A stretch of DNA of 64,000 nt from HyVt-477 sp965224605 (GCA_965224605.1 CBDCZP010000002.1:124001-188000); one strand, 5' to 3'; shown: positions 17,357 to 27,414, counted from the first letter of the stretch. Made by a program: numbers and translations. Notes: a model not told the origin generated them from the sequence alone.

Positions 17357-20300
17357 TTGACTCAGTCATCAAACGATTTAAACCAAGTGCATCTAAGCCA
17401 ACTGCATCAAAAGCTTCAACACTGCCGCGGCACGGATCGCTTTCGTTTTAAAGGTCGCCTACAACATTTTAAAACATCGTCCTCTAATACTAAACCACAT
17501 GATACCAAACTAGCTGATACCAAACTTCAGACACTAATTGCTGACATAGAAAAATCCATTGCAATAAAAGAACAACGCAAAGCCAATTTACCCAAACCAG
17601 AATATCCAGAAGCACTGCCCGTTTCTGCGCGTAGAAAAGAAATACGGGAAGCGATACGTGATAATCAGGTCGTCATTTTATGCGGTGAAACGGGTTCGGG
17701 GAAGACCACGCAAATCCCCAAGATATGTTTAGAACTGGGACGCGGTGTTGATGGCTTCATCGGCCACACTCAACCCCGTAGGTTAGCCGCCAGAACGGTG
17801 GCTGCGCGTATCAGTGAAGAACTAAAAGCGGATCAACACCCGCACCAACTTGTGGGTTACAAAATTCGCTTTCAGGATCGAACACAGCCACAAACTTATA
17901 TCAAACTAATGACTGACGGCATCCTGCTCGCCGAAATTCAGCAAGACCGGTTCCTCAATCAATACGACACCTTGATCATCGACGAAGCACATGAACGCAG
18001 TCTCAATATTGATTTCCTGCTGGGTTATTTGAGATGGCTTTTACCTAAGCGCCGTGATCTTAAGCTGATTATTACCTCCGCGACTATTGACCCGGAGAAA
18101 TTCTCTAAACATTTTTCCAATGCTCCGATTATTGAAGTATCAGGTCGGACTTATCCGGTTGAGGTTCGCTATCACCCGCTCATAGATGATGACAAAGAAG
18201 AATCACAACAGACGGATATGTACGAGTCTATTGTTGACGCAGTGGATGAACTAAGGAAAGAGTCACGTGACGATATTTTAATATTTTTATCCGGTGAACG
18301 TGAGATACGTGATACCGCCGACATACTGAGAAAACAGGATTACCCTAACACCCATATCCTCCCCTTATTTTCTCGATTGTCTAACAAAGATCAAAACCTT
18401 ATTTTTAAAGCCCATAGCAAGCAGCACATTGTGCTTGCCACCAATGTTGCGGAAACGTCTTTAACCGTGCCGGGTATTAAATACGTGATTGATACAGGGC
18501 TTGCGCGAATTTCGCGCTACTCATGGCGTTCACGCATTCAGCGCCTACCTATAGAAAAAATATCCCAAGCTTCCGCCAACCAACGTTCCGGTCGTTGTGG
18601 AAGAACCAGTGACGGTATAGCGATACGTCTGTATTCCGAAGAAGATTTTGAAAGCCGTCCTGAATTCACTGATCCGGAAATCCTGCGCACCAATCTTGCC
18701 TCTGTCATCCTGCAAATGATCCCGCTACGTTTGGGCAGCATCGAAGATTTTCCTTTTGTAGAACCACCCGATTCACGCTTGATTCGTGATGGATTCAAGC
18801 TATTGTTTGAGCTACAGGCTGTTAAGAAAAATCAGCAACTCACCCCTTTAGGCCGTCAGTTAGCACTCATTCCTGTCGACCCTCAACTCGCTCGCATGTT
18901 GATTCAGGCAGAACGGCTTGGTGCGCTCAAAGAAATATTGATTATCGTCAGTGCCTTATCCATTCAAGACCCTCGCGAACGTCCTATGGAAAAGCAACAA
19001 GCGGCGGATGAAAAGCATAGTCGTTTCAAAGACAAGGAATCTGATTTTCTGGGTTATATCAATTTATGGAACTACTTTCACGAGCAAAAAGATGCCCTCT
19101 CACAAAACAAACTGCGCAGACTATGCCGTAAAGAATATCTCAACTTTATGCGCTTACGTGAATGGCAAGATATTCATTATCAGATTAAACAAAGTCTCCC
19201 CAAAACAGCAAAAATCAACGAGCGTAAAGCCAGCGTAGATACGATTCATCAGTGCCTATTAAGCGGATTACTTAGCCATGTAGGAACTAAAGACGAAGAC
19301 AATTTCTACCTCGGCGCACACAATCGTAAATTTATGATCTTCCCCGGCTCCGCACTAAAGAAGAAACAACCCAAATGGGTCATGGCAGCCGAAATGGTGG
19401 AAACTTCACGGCTGTTTGCGCGTATCGTCGGCAAGATACAGCCGGAATGGATTGAACGTGCCGCACAGCACCTGGTGAAGCGTCATTATTCAGAACCCCA
19501 TTGGCAAAAGCGCGTGGCACAAGTGGGGGCAGATGAGCGTTTGACGTTGTACGGTTTAACGGTAAACCCCAAACGCAGCATCAATTTTGGCAAAATAGAC
19601 CCTGTCGTCAGTCGGCAAATCTTTATCCGTCATGCGCTGGTTTATGGCGAATACGACTGTAAAGCGGAATTCTTTTCGCACAACCGTAGCCTGATAGAAG
19701 ATATTGAAAACTTGGAAGCCAAATCACGGCGCCGCGATATTTTGATCGATGAGGAAACGCTCTACGACTTCTATGACCAACTCATTCCAGAATCCATCTA
19801 TAGCGGTCAATCCTTTGAGAAATGGCGTAAGAAAACGGAAGAGAACGATCATCAGGCACTCTTTCTTACCAAAGAGTATTTACTACAGCGCGACACCGAT
19901 CATGTAGATGACGATCAATACCCTGATCATATCAGCTTGAATCACACCGACTTCCCTTTGAGTTATTGCTTTGAACCGGGTCGTGCTAACGATGGAGTGA
20001 CGGTACAAATCCCGCACATCTTGTTAAACCAACTGAAACCAGAGCCTTTTGATTATCTGGTGGCGGGGATGTTAGAAGAAAAGATTATCGCCATCATTAA
20101 AGGGCTACCCAAACAAACGCGAAAACAGTTTGTGCCTGCGCCTGAATACGCAAGAGCCTGTGCAGAGAACATCAGCGCAGATGACATTGCCGATCGCCCT
20201 TTGCTAGAGGCAATCAACCACCACCTGCGTCGTATGACAGGCGCGACTATACCGCCAGATCTTTATGATGCCATCCAGCTTCCACAACATCTAATGATGC

Positions 20301-21286
20301 GTTTCAACATTCTTGATGAACAAGGTAAAACACTAAAAACAGGACGTGACCTCAACAGCCTAAAAGATAGTGTGAGTGATAAGGCCAAGAAAAGTTTTAA
20401 AGCGTTGACTGATCTAACCGACCAAAAGATAGAGAAAGAAAATATAACCACATGGGACTTTGGCGACTTGCCCGAAAGCACGGTGATCAACACCAATGGC
20501 ATCAGTATTCGTGCTTACCCTGCCTTGGTCGATAAAAAAACCAGCGTAGCCATCAAACTCTTCGACACACCTGAAAAGGCTAGCTTAAACCATAGCAAAG
20601 GCTTACTTCGTTTGTTTATTCTGGTTGACAGCAAACAATACAATAGCCAAAAACGACAACTTAAAAACATTCAAAGTCTGTGTTTACGCTACACCTCATC
20701 CGGCACTTGTGAAGAGCTAAAACATGGCATTCTACAAGCCGCGTTTCGCAATACTTATCTGCAAGATGTCACGATCAGAACACAGCAGCAATTTAGCGAC
20801 ACACTGCAAACCCAGCAAGCGGGAATCGCTGTAAACTGCGATGAACTGTGTCATCTGCTTGACCCTATCCTGACGCTACATCACCAAGTGCACAAAGAAT
20901 TAAAAGGCAATATCAAAATCAACTGGCTAGAGGCATTAGCCGATATCAAGGATCAGGTTCAACACATTATCTACAGCGGATTCCTAAGCGAAACCAGCAC
21001 GGCAGAACTCCGCCAAATTCCACGTTTTCTAAAAGGCATTATCCGCAGACTAGACAAACTCGCAGCCAGTGAACAACGTGACCGTGAGTTGCGTCTGGAA
21101 GTACAACAGCTATGGGATAGATATAAAGATACCCTTAAGAAAAAGCCTGAGTTGAAGGATCAACTAAGAGAATATCGTTGGCAAATCGAAGAATTTAGAA
21201 TCTCATTGTTTGCTCAAGACTTGGGAACTAACAACCCCGTTTCTGCAAAACGGTTAAATAAACTTTGGCATGATTTGGGCTTGTAA
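17357..21286 (+). CDS. hrpA: ATP-dependent RNA helicase HrpA
   Basis: A 1309-residue DEAH-box helicase, matching the roughly 1300-residue HrpA of enterics. Walker A GETGSGKT is at residues 110-117, DEAH at 209-212, SAT near 241, and QRSGRCGR in the second RecA domain. Helicase-associated, OB-fold and long C-terminal DUF3418 regions follow. The start is a TTG at 17357 with GAGAAG upstream; no ATG lies nearby in frame. HrpA homologues process mRNA and rescue collided ribosomes in E. coli. Confidence 0.95.
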   Translation: MTQSSNDLNQVHLSQLHQKLQHCRGTDRFRFKGRLQHFKTSSSNTKPHDTKLADTKLQTLIADIEKSIAIKEQRKANLPKPEYPEALPVSARRKEIREAIRDNQVVILCGETGSGKTTQIPKICLELGRGVDGFIGHTQPRRLAARTVAARISEELKADQHPHQLVGYKIRFQDRTQPQTYIKLMTDGILLAEIQQDRFLNQYDTLIIDEAHERSLNIDFLLGYLRWLLPKRRDLKLIITSATIDPEKFSKHFSNAPIIEVSGRTYPVEVRYHPLIDDDKEESQQTDMYESIVDAVDELRKESRDDILIFLSGEREIRDTADILRKQDYPNTHILPLFSRLSNKDQNLIFKAHSKQHIVLATNVAETSLTVPGIKYVIDTGLARISRYSWRSRIQRLPIEKISQASANQRSGRCGRTSDGIAIRLYSEEDFESRPEFTDPEILRTNLASVILQMIPLRLGSIEDFPFVEPPDSRLIRDGFKLLFELQAVKKNQQLTPLGRQLALIPVDPQLARMLIQAERLGALKEILIIVSALSIQDPRERPMEKQQAADEKHSRFKDKESDFLGYINLWNYFHEQKDALSQNKLRRLCRKEYLNFMRLREWQDIHYQIKQSLPKTAKINERKASVDTIHQCLLSGLLSHVGTKDEDNFYLGAHNRKFMIFPGSALKKKQPKWVMAAEMVETSRLFARIVGKIQPEWIERAAQHLVKRHYSEPHWQKRVAQVGADERLTLYGLTVNPKRSINFGKIDPVVSRQIFIRHALVYGEYDCKAEFFSHNRSLIEDIENLEAKSRRRDILIDEETLYDFYDQLIPESIYSGQSFEKWRKKTEENDHQALFLTKEYLLQRDTDHVDDDQYPDHISLNHTDFPLSYCFEPGRANDGVTVQIPHILLNQLKPEPFDYLVAGMLEEKIIAIIKGLPKQTRKQFVPAPEYARACAENISADDIADRPLLEAINHHLRRMTGATIPPDLYDAIQLPQHLMMRFNILDEQGKTLKTGRDLNSLKDSVSDKAKKSFKALTDLTDQKIEKENITTWDFGDLPESTVINTNGISIRAYPALVDKKTSVAIKLFDTPEKASLNHSKGLLRLFILVDSKQYNSQKRQLKNIQSLCLRYTSSGTCEELKHGILQAAFRNTYLQDVTIRTQQQFSDTLQTQQAGIAVNCDELCHLLDPILTLHHQVHKELKGNIKINWLEALADIKDQVQHIIYSGFLSETSTAELRQIPRFLKGIIRRLDKLAASEQRDRELRLEVQQLWDRYKDTLKKKPELKDQLREYRWQIEEFRISLFAQDLGTNNPVSAKRLNKLWHDLGL

Positions 21287-21306
21287 TAGGATATTTACTA
21301 GCCCCA

Positions 21307-21326
21307 CTCGAAACAGGAGTTTCGAG
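21307..21326. repeat. REP-B hairpin between convergent hrpA and HAD gene
   Basis: Stem CTCGAAAC at 21307-21314 pairs with GTTTCGAG at 21319-21326 around the loop AGGA. The hairpin sits in the 80-base gap between two convergent genes. It shares the loop style and the trailing ATGCATTCCAGAA context of the copy at 10880. Confidence 0.5.
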
Positions 21327-21366
21327 ACATGCATTCCAGAATAGATTTTGGCACGAGAAACATGAG

Positions 21367-22155
21367 CTATTGTAGACCAAGCACAACAGCTAACTCTTTA
21401 AGATTACCGACATCATAAGTCGGCTGAATATCAGCAGGCAATTCTTCTCCGATGGCAAATCGACCTGTTCGTACCAATGCGGTCGACATGCCTAATTGCT
21501 GTGCGCCGAGAATATCCGTATCGGGTCGATCGCCGATCATCAAACATTCCGTTGCTTTCACATCCAGCCTGGCTAGTGCCATTTCATAAAGTAACGGAAA
21601 AGGTTTTCCAATCGTAATGGGTTCTACTCCCGTGGCTATGGATAACGGTGCAACCAACGCTCCACCACCGGGTAGAATACAAGATTTACCCTCACAAACC
21701 GCATCAACACTAGCATCAGGATTGGTTGAAATTAACTTCGCGTTATTATCCACAACAAGATTAATGGCAATAACTAGTGTCTCAAAGTCAATCCCCACAC
21801 CTTCACCCACCACTACATAATCTGCATCAGTTTCACTCTCGATTCCATAACGAAGTAACGCAGCATGCAGACCAGCCGCCCCAATCGCGTAAAATGAAAA
21901 ATCAGCTTTTTCAGCAAATAGGTATTCAGCGGTAGCAATGCCGGAGGTAATAATTTGCTCAGGTTTTGGTTCTGGAAAACCCATATTGGAAAGCTTTTCT
22001 ACCATTTCTTCAGGTAACAGAATCGGGTTATTGGTAATAAATAGATGGGGAATAGATTTTAGTTTGCGCATGAACTCTATAGCATAGGGTAATGCTTTAC
22101 TTCCATGATATAAAACACCATCCATATCTAGCAGTATTGCTTTGAATTGTTTAAT
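21367..22155 (-). CDS. NagD-like HAD-IIA phosphatase with apparent ATT start
   Basis: A HAD phosphatase of the NagD/PGP type with a large cap domain. The only in-frame ATG (22125) falls inside motif I: it would give MDGVLYHG and delete the nucleophile Asp of LLDMDGV. Upstream there is no ATG, GTG or TTG before the in-frame stop at 22180-22182. An AAGGAG ribosome site at 22162-22167 stands 6 bases before an ATT codon (22155-22153). Starting there gives 262 residues with motif I intact, so ATT initiation is the likely explanation. Motif II TNNP, the catalytic Lys in IGKPFPL and IGDRPDTDI are all present. The phosphoester substrate is unknown. Confidence 0.85.
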   Translation of the reverse strand: MKQFKAILLDMDGVLYHGSKALPYAIEFMRKLKSIPHLFITNNPILLPEEMVEKLSNMGFPEPKPEQIITSGIATAEYLFAEKADFSFYAIGAAGLHAALLRYGIESETDADYVVVGEGVGIDFETLVIAINLVVDNNAKLISTNPDASVDAVCEGKSCILPGGGALVAPLSIATGVEPITIGKPFPLLYEMALARLDVKATECLMIGDRPDTDILGAQQLGMSTALVRTGRFAIGEELPADIQPTYDVGNLKELAVVLGLQ

Positions 22156-22161
22156 TTCGTA

Positions 22162-22167
22162 CTCCTT
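22162..22167 (-). promoter_or_regulatory. Ribosome binding site supporting ATT start
   Basis: AAGGAG on the minus strand, six bases before the ATT at 22155. It is a near-ideal Shine-Dalgarno match and spacing. It is about 36 bases from the only in-frame ATG, too far to serve that codon. Confidence 0.6.
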
Positions 22168-22213
22168 ATGAATACAATTTCAGGTAGACATATGAAACCA
22201 CAGGTGGCAGTCG

Positions 22214-23071
22214 ATGTTAAAACCATTTAATCACTATTTTATCGGACTACCCGAATGGCGACACCCTGACTGGTACGCTGAGGGGAAAAATCCTAAGGAA
22301 CCGCTGAAGCTTTATTCACAACACTTTTCATCGGTGGAAGGTAATACGACTTTTTATGCGCTACCTGGCAGTGATCAGATTCAAACCTGGAGTGACTCCG
22401 TTCCGGATAGCTTTCGGTTTTGTTTTAAGTTTCCTAAGGCGGTTACACATGACGCCATGTTGCGTCATTGCTCTCAGGAGGTGGGGGAGTATTTAGAACG
22501 GTTGTCCCCGCTGGGTGAAAAGCTGGGTGTGCTGTGGTTACAGATGAGCAGTGCTTTTCAACCGCAGGATTTACCTGTTCTTAAAACCTTTCTTGCTAAT
22601 CTACCCAGCGATTTCAGCTATGGAATAGAGGTGAGAAATTCAGCTTTCTTCGACAAAGATGAGAACGAAAAACAGTTCAACAGATTGTTGATGGAACACA
22701 ATGTAAATCGGGTAATGTTTGATACTCGGATTATGTTTGCAAACCCTGCTCCGGATGAGGACAGTAAAAGAGCTGCCATAGAAAAACCACGTCTGCCTAT
22801 GCATGTTGTCGCCACGGGCGATTATCCGATGCTGCGTTTTATGAGCCCTATGGCTTTGAGCTTGTCCGAAACGGCACTGGATCAATGGGCGAATAAAACT
22901 ATTCAGTGGATTGAAGCAGGTAAAACACCGTATTTGTTTTTCCATACACCTAATAAAGCGCCCGTGCCGGAGCTGGCGCAACGGTTTTCAGAAAAAGTAG
23001 CAACGCTTCGACCTGATATTTCAGCTATTACACTTTGGGGAAAACAACCACAGCAAACCACTCTTTTTTAA
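22214..23071 (+). CDS. DUF72 (YecE-like) TIM-barrel protein
   Basis: A 285-residue DUF72 protein. Family features are FIGLPEWRHPDWY at the N-terminus, FSSVEGNTTFYALP, FRFCFKFPKAVTH, and YGIEVRNSAFFD in the middle. These proteins have a TIM-barrel fold and no established activity. The gene is transcribed divergently from the HAD phosphatase and convergently with the RraA-like gene, whose stop is one base away. Confidence 0.88.
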   Translation: MLKPFNHYFIGLPEWRHPDWYAEGKNPKEPLKLYSQHFSSVEGNTTFYALPGSDQIQTWSDSVPDSFRFCFKFPKAVTHDAMLRHCSQEVGEYLERLSPLGEKLGVLWLQMSSAFQPQDLPVLKTFLANLPSDFSYGIEVRNSAFFDKDENEKQFNRLLMEHNVNRVMFDTRIMFANPAPDEDSKRAAIEKPRLPMHVVATGDYPMLRFMSPMALSLSETALDQWANKTIQWIEAGKTPYLFFHTPNKAPVPELAQRFSEKVATLRPDISAITLWGKQPQQTTLF

Positions 23072-23072
23072 A

Positions 23073-23696
23073 TCACTGTCGTATCTTGTCCATAATCTTC
23101 GCGTAATGCGATTTCTCCCAATCACTTAAAGACGTAGCGGCATCCATTTCCGTCCTCTTTTTAGCTATTGTAAATGCTTCTGATTGTTGTAATTGAGGAA
23201 TAATCACAATACCCTCTTCATCTGCCACCACCTGATCATCTGGGTTTACCGAAACAGAGCCACAAGTAATCGGCTGGTTAAGAGGAGCAACTACTTTTTT
23301 GATGCCTGGTTTGGCGACACAACCTAACGCATAAACAGGAAATCGTGATTCTCTAATCTCCCCTATATCTCGAATCACACCTTCGATAATCATCCCGGCT
23401 ATACCACGCTGCTGGGCGATAGCGCACACATTACCACCCGCTACTGCATGAGAATCATCCCCTGCATCAACCACCAAAATAGAACCAGCGGGTGCTTGAT
23501 AGATCGCGGCATGTAACATCAAATTATCCCCAGCAGTTAACTGCACGGTATAAGCTGGCCCTGCAATGCGGGGCATTCCCTGCCACAAGGGTTTTATACG
23601 ATAATCCATAAATTGTTCGCGAGGCAAAGCATCGGCGTACTCTGTGGGAGAGTAATCTGCGAAGGGGAGGTTGATTGAGGGAGAAGGTTCGGTCAT
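23073..23696 (-). CDS. RraA-like protein (aldolase/RNase regulator family)
   Basis: A 207-residue protein of the RraA/HMG-aldolase fold. It contains GGNVCAIAQQRGIAGMIIEG and the following IRDIGEIRE, the core with the Arg and Asp that hold metal and oxo-acid in 4-hydroxy-4-methyl-2-oxoglutarate aldolases. E. coli RraA instead inhibits RNase E. The Arg-Asp pair being present favours an enzymatic member (aldolase/oxaloacetate decarboxylase), but this cannot be settled here. It stands alone on the minus strand. Confidence 0.82.
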   Translation of the reverse strand: MTEPSPSINLPFADYSPTEYADALPREQFMDYRIKPLWQGMPRIAGPAYTVQLTAGDNLMLHAAIYQAPAGSILVVDAGDDSHAVAGGNVCAIAQQRGIAGMIIEGVIRDIGEIRESRFPVYALGCVAKPGIKKVVAPLNQPITCGSVSVNPDDQVVADEEGIVIIPQLQQSEAFTIAKKRTEMDAATSLSDWEKSHYAKIMDKIRQ

Positions 23697-23888
23697 GGCA
23701 TATCTCTAATAGCAAATAAAACCTGAACCCTATGCAATATGGAGCTTGAAGTCCACTCGGGAAAACAAAGCGTAGAGAAAGTGTTGAACACATACGATCT
23801 AAATAGATTTAAGATCGTACGTATATCTAAAGACATCCATGTCTAAGAGCAGATTAATGAATACACATAAATCCACACCCTGAAACTT

Positions 23889-24752
23889 TTATTGATCCCA
23901 AAGTTCAGTCGTTGTCGTACCATCAACACTCAATGAATAAGTCGTTGCACTTCCTGTGTTTGCGTCCACGGCAGCTGTACTTCCATCAGGATAAGTGATG
24001 GTCATTACACCCGCAAGTGGGCTCTCTATAACAAAATCTCCAAAAGAATCGATAGACGTGGTGCCTGTAAAGCCACTCGTCCCCGTTTGTGCTTTTACTG
24101 TTCCTGCAAACAGGTTGGAAGTTATCTCATGATCAATATTATAGGTATAGCCACTTCCAGATAGTGCTAAGTTGTAACTGCCATTCTTCAAGCTAACCGT
24201 TGTCCCGGTATCTGTGACTGTAAAATCATCAATTGAGACAGCAAGAGAACCAGAACCACCTGTTGGATTATAATTGGCAGAAGGAATAATCTGAATAGAC
24301 CCATTAACCGCAGCATCATCAAAGAACCCTGTACCTGCAAAAGATGCATTGGTAGCGGTAGCTCCAGCAACAGTCGAACCCGTAATAGACAACGTTCCAT
24401 TGAAGCCATCTCCATCACTATCGACGCAGTTTGTAGCATTTAGCGTTATTGAATCTCCAGCATCAAAAGTAGCTGTAGGCGCATTATTCACAATAGTGCT
24501 AGATTCAGAACCCGTCACACATACCAAAACCCCAGAATCAAGCACGCTAATTTGATCAGTAAGTGTTAAAATCACATCAACCAGCTCAAAGATATCTGCT
24601 GATTCTATCGCCACGTTTGCAATGGCTTGTTTCTGTGCAGTGGTTAGAGTGGAGCCAGAAAAATTACTGCCGCCACCTCCACAAGCCACTAACGACACGC
24701 TAAGTAGACCCACCGAAAATAATTTAAAAACGTTTGAATTCTTGTTAAACAT
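23889..24752 (-). CDS. Hypothetical lipoprotein
   Basis: A 287-residue protein starting with a lipoprotein signal whose lipobox is LVAC, followed by a GGGGS spacer. The rest is rich in Ser, Thr, Gly and Asp with short alternating hydrophobic strands (repeated ITGSTV- and SVDGTT-like segments), suggesting a beta-rich extracytoplasmic domain. No family was recognised. It is the first of several minus-strand envelope genes running to 30378. Confidence 0.75.
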   Translation of the reverse strand: MFNKNSNVFKLFSVGLLSVSLVACGGGGSNFSGSTLTTAQKQAIANVAIESADIFELVDVILTLTDQISVLDSGVLVCVTGSESSTIVNNAPTATFDAGDSITLNATNCVDSDGDGFNGTLSITGSTVAGATATNASFAGTGFFDDAAVNGSIQIIPSANYNPTGGSGSLAVSIDDFTVTDTGTTVSLKNGSYNLALSGSGYTYNIDHEITSNLFAGTVKAQTGTSGFTGTTSIDSFGDFVIESPLAGVMTITYPDGSTAAVDANTGSATTYSLSVDGTTTTELWDQ

Positions 24753-24957
24753 TAGATTGCCCCATTTGAATTAATATAAAAGAAAGCGGAGCATACCATA
24801 AAAAACTTCTTATCTTCCAGTAAGCTAATGATAATTATATAGAATAGATAAATGTTTTTTATAGTTTCATTTCAACAGGCGAGACAACTGTCGGGAAAAG
24901 CTGAGATCGCTATCGGGTTTTCATGAATTTTGGTTGCGGCGCTCAGACAGCTTCAAT

Positions 24958-25287
24958 CTACTGCGCAACAACACGGGTGGCTGATTTAGAGGGTTTTGTT
25001 GTTAAACACACATTTTTAATCCATCCCGCATGACCCTTCCACGATACTTTATACCATTTAGAATGTCGGTATATCCTTTGGCCTCGCTTCTTAATTCCAC
25101 GGGATTTGCTAGAAAGCTTCACAACAACGTTTGAATGAACAGTAGGGTGCAGGTGAACCTTTAGACTCACACCTTTTTTTAGTTTACATATTCGGTAGGA
25201 TTTGGAATCTTTATTTGCAGAGGCTTCGATAGAAAACATCAAACTACAAATAATAGTTATTATTAGAAGATATGTCTTTTTTTTCAT
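24958..25287 (-). CDS. Small exported SH3-like domain protein
   Basis: I choose the ATG at 25287, giving MKKKTYLLIITI and a classic Sec signal ending near SIEASA. A longer frame from 25320 would spoil the signal. The mature part of about 80 residues reads as one bacterial SH3-like domain: KKGVSLKVHLHPTVHSNVV, then HSKWYKVSWKGHAGWIKNVCL, where the WYKV...GWI pattern is diagnostic. It is strongly basic. Such domains usually bind peptidoglycan or mediate envelope contacts. Confidence 0.7.
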   Translation of the reverse strand: MKKKTYLLIITIICSLMFSIEASANKDSKSYRICKLKKGVSLKVHLHPTVHSNVVVKLSSKSRGIKKRGQRIYRHSKWYKVSWKGHAGWIKNVCLTTKPSKSATRVVAQ

Positions 25288-25631
25288 ATAAGTTCTCGAC
25301 CTTCCTTGGTTACAATGCACTTAATTTCAGCAATAAATAATAATGTCGACCAAGTTTACGTCTCACGTCTACTTAAAAACCTATTATTAATGCTAGGTTC
25401 ATGTTACAGCGAAGTGTGCAATATGTAAACAAACGAATTGTAACGAAATATCACAAGACTGATTATTTTTTATCCAATCACCCGCAGCAAGCGGACAGGG
25501 TATTAGCTATTTGGAAGTGAGCCTCACCTTGTTTCATACACTCCAAGAGGTTTAACTCATTGATTCCCGTGTTTCGCTATCGCTCAACACAGGCTACAGA
25601 CTAAGCACGAGACCCACTACAACCTCTAAGT
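25288..25631. other. Intergenic stretch with REP-A arm
   Basis: These 344 bases between the SH3-like gene and the helical-repeat gene hold no convincing ORF. At 25513 a GGAAGTGAGCCT sequence matches the repeat into which the MITE copies inserted. At 25562-25597 lies one arm of the REP-A palindrome ending in GCTCAACACAGGCTAC. The rest is AT-rich and probably holds the promoter of the SH3-like gene. Confidence 0.5.
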
Positions 25632-27206
25632 TCAACTAACCAGGTTCCCAGAACGTTCAGCACTGATTTCAATATGATCTAAAAGCTCGTCGAGAGTATC
25701 TTTAGGTTCCGTTTTTATCAATTGAATGAAGTTATCCATATCGAAATCAGTGTAATATTTCCCTCGCTTGGTTTCTAGCTGACGATGATCTGTGATATTC
25801 GCGTTCGACGAACCTCTATTGATATCACCATACTGGTAAGACGAAGTATTCGAGAAAGATTTGATATAGATGTTTTTCCAGCCACCTAACCTTAACGGGT
25901 ACAAATTCACTTCAACAGGGTCACCATTGAGGTTAGTGAGATCAAGCGTTCCAGATAACATCCCTAAAATGGCGATTTGATGAGCACTTTGTGTATCTAC
26001 GGATATATTTTTGAAGTGCAAGTTTTCGAAAGCACCATCACTTGCAAATATACCTTGCAATGAACCCTCTGAATGTATGCTGATGTTCTCCATCGTGATA
26101 TTCGATAGTTTTGCCCCCGCGTACTGACTCCATGATCGGCTGATATTGTCTGCATCTTGAGGAATCAACTGAAAAGCATCTCGGTGTGCTAGTTTGTTAA
26201 ACAAAGCTAACTGTTTTGCACCATTGCTAGTACCGGCAATAGTATTTATCGCTTTCGCTAAATTATCAAAAGCCTTGGCGAACTCACTCCCAATAATCGT
26301 ATCTTTAACGGTATAGTTTTTTAAGCTGATATCGGATTGAAATACCTTAAAGACATCACGAATAAAGGGTTGGTCTATTACACTTCCATCCGGGGGTGGG
26401 GCTGTATTTCCTTTTAGAATAAATAACTCATTCTGGTCTGCTTTTAATTCACTAAAGCGTGTATCGACCAATAATTTAATGACTTTGTTGGAAGCGGTAT
26501 CGACGTCTCTATCTGTTCTGGAGCTATTCTTAAAATCATTTGCGATTGCTTGAACTTCAGCACTTACGCCTGTTGTACTGGAACCTCCGCTACCGCCACC
26601 TGTAGATGTGCCACCGGTTCCTGTTTGGGTTGATCCTGATTGTCCGCTACCCCCAGTCCCCTGATTCACTCCCCTCAGTGCTTGTAATTGTGCTAGTTGG
26701 CTTTGTACAATGGCTTCATATTTTGTAACACCTGCGGCGTTTCCTGCTTGCTTGTGCCGATCCAGAATTAACCTGTCGCGCCTTATTTCATTAAGCAGAA
26801 CTCGAATTTTACGATTATTATTAACCCCTGTGTCAACCGGTTGTTGCTGTCGTCCTTGAAGAGCCGCTAGTTTGGCTTTTTTGGTTTGTAAAATCTTTTC
26901 GTATTTCAGCACACCTGGAATATTATTATTCGTCTTATGAATCTCCAGTATCCGGGTATCCCGCGCTATTTCATTCATTAAGACGTTAGTTTTTTTAATA
27001 GATCGTGAGGAAAGCTGACCATCCGCTGAGCGGGATACCTGCGTCTGCCCCTGAAGATTCTTACGCTCAATATTGAGTGCACTAATTTTTTCAATCCAGT
27101 TTCTTTCTTGTTTCCATTTTTGTTGTCGATTGGCCGTTCTTGCCATGTTTTTATATTTTTTTATTAACCGACCTATCTCGTTTATTCTTTGTTGAACATT
27201 GCTCAT
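25632..27206 (-). CDS. Unknown protein: helical repeats, Gly/Ser linker, beta-helix-like C-terminus
   Basis: A 524-residue protein with no recognised family and no signal peptide. Residues 1-185 hold three related helical units of about 60 residues; the second and third share LMNEIARDTRILEIHK / LLNEIRRDRLILDRHK and GVLKYEKI / GVTKYEAI, and the first is a diverged version. A low-complexity Gly/Ser/Thr linker covers about residues 185-215. The C-terminal 300 residues include short repeated strand patterns (LSNITMENISIHSEGSL, FENLHFKNISVDTQS, KNIYIKSFS) that look like rungs of a right-handed beta-helix. Its place among envelope genes suggests an extracellular or surface role, but export is not evident. 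Confidence 0.72.
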   Translation of the reverse strand: MSNVQQRINEIGRLIKKYKNMARTANRQQKWKQERNWIEKISALNIERKNLQGQTQVSRSADGQLSSRSIKKTNVLMNEIARDTRILEIHKTNNNIPGVLKYEKILQTKKAKLAALQGRQQQPVDTGVNNNRKIRVLLNEIRRDRLILDRHKQAGNAAGVTKYEAIVQSQLAQLQALRGVNQGTGGSGQSGSTQTGTGGTSTGGGSGGSSTTGVSAEVQAIANDFKNSSRTDRDVDTASNKVIKLLVDTRFSELKADQNELFILKGNTAPPPDGSVIDQPFIRDVFKVFQSDISLKNYTVKDTIIGSEFAKAFDNLAKAINTIAGTSNGAKQLALFNKLAHRDAFQLIPQDADNISRSWSQYAGAKLSNITMENISIHSEGSLQGIFASDGAFENLHFKNISVDTQSAHQIAILGMLSGTLDLTNLNGDPVEVNLYPLRLGGWKNIYIKSFSNTSSYQYGDINRGSSNANITDHRQLETKRGKYYTDFDMDNFIQLIKTEPKDTLDELLDHIEISAERSGNLVS

Positions 27207-27414
27207 GATATTTCACCCTCGAATATGTTTTTTAGAAACAATGTGAAAAACATTCATTCCCTGCTTTATAAACTATAACAAAACTTTATGGATTATAAAT
27301 CTATAGGATTGGAAGCTTCTTTTGTCAAGGGGTATCGTTTATTTATTGTCCAATGCAATTTCAGTTTGGCAATTACGTTTGGGTTGTTATTAAGGGTCTC
27401 AAAAGTATTAACGT

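Noticed and set aside
23793..23819. Hairpin TACGATCT/AGATCGTA as terminator of the lipoprotein gene
   Set aside because: The stem is short and has no T-run on the minus strand; kept as an observation only.
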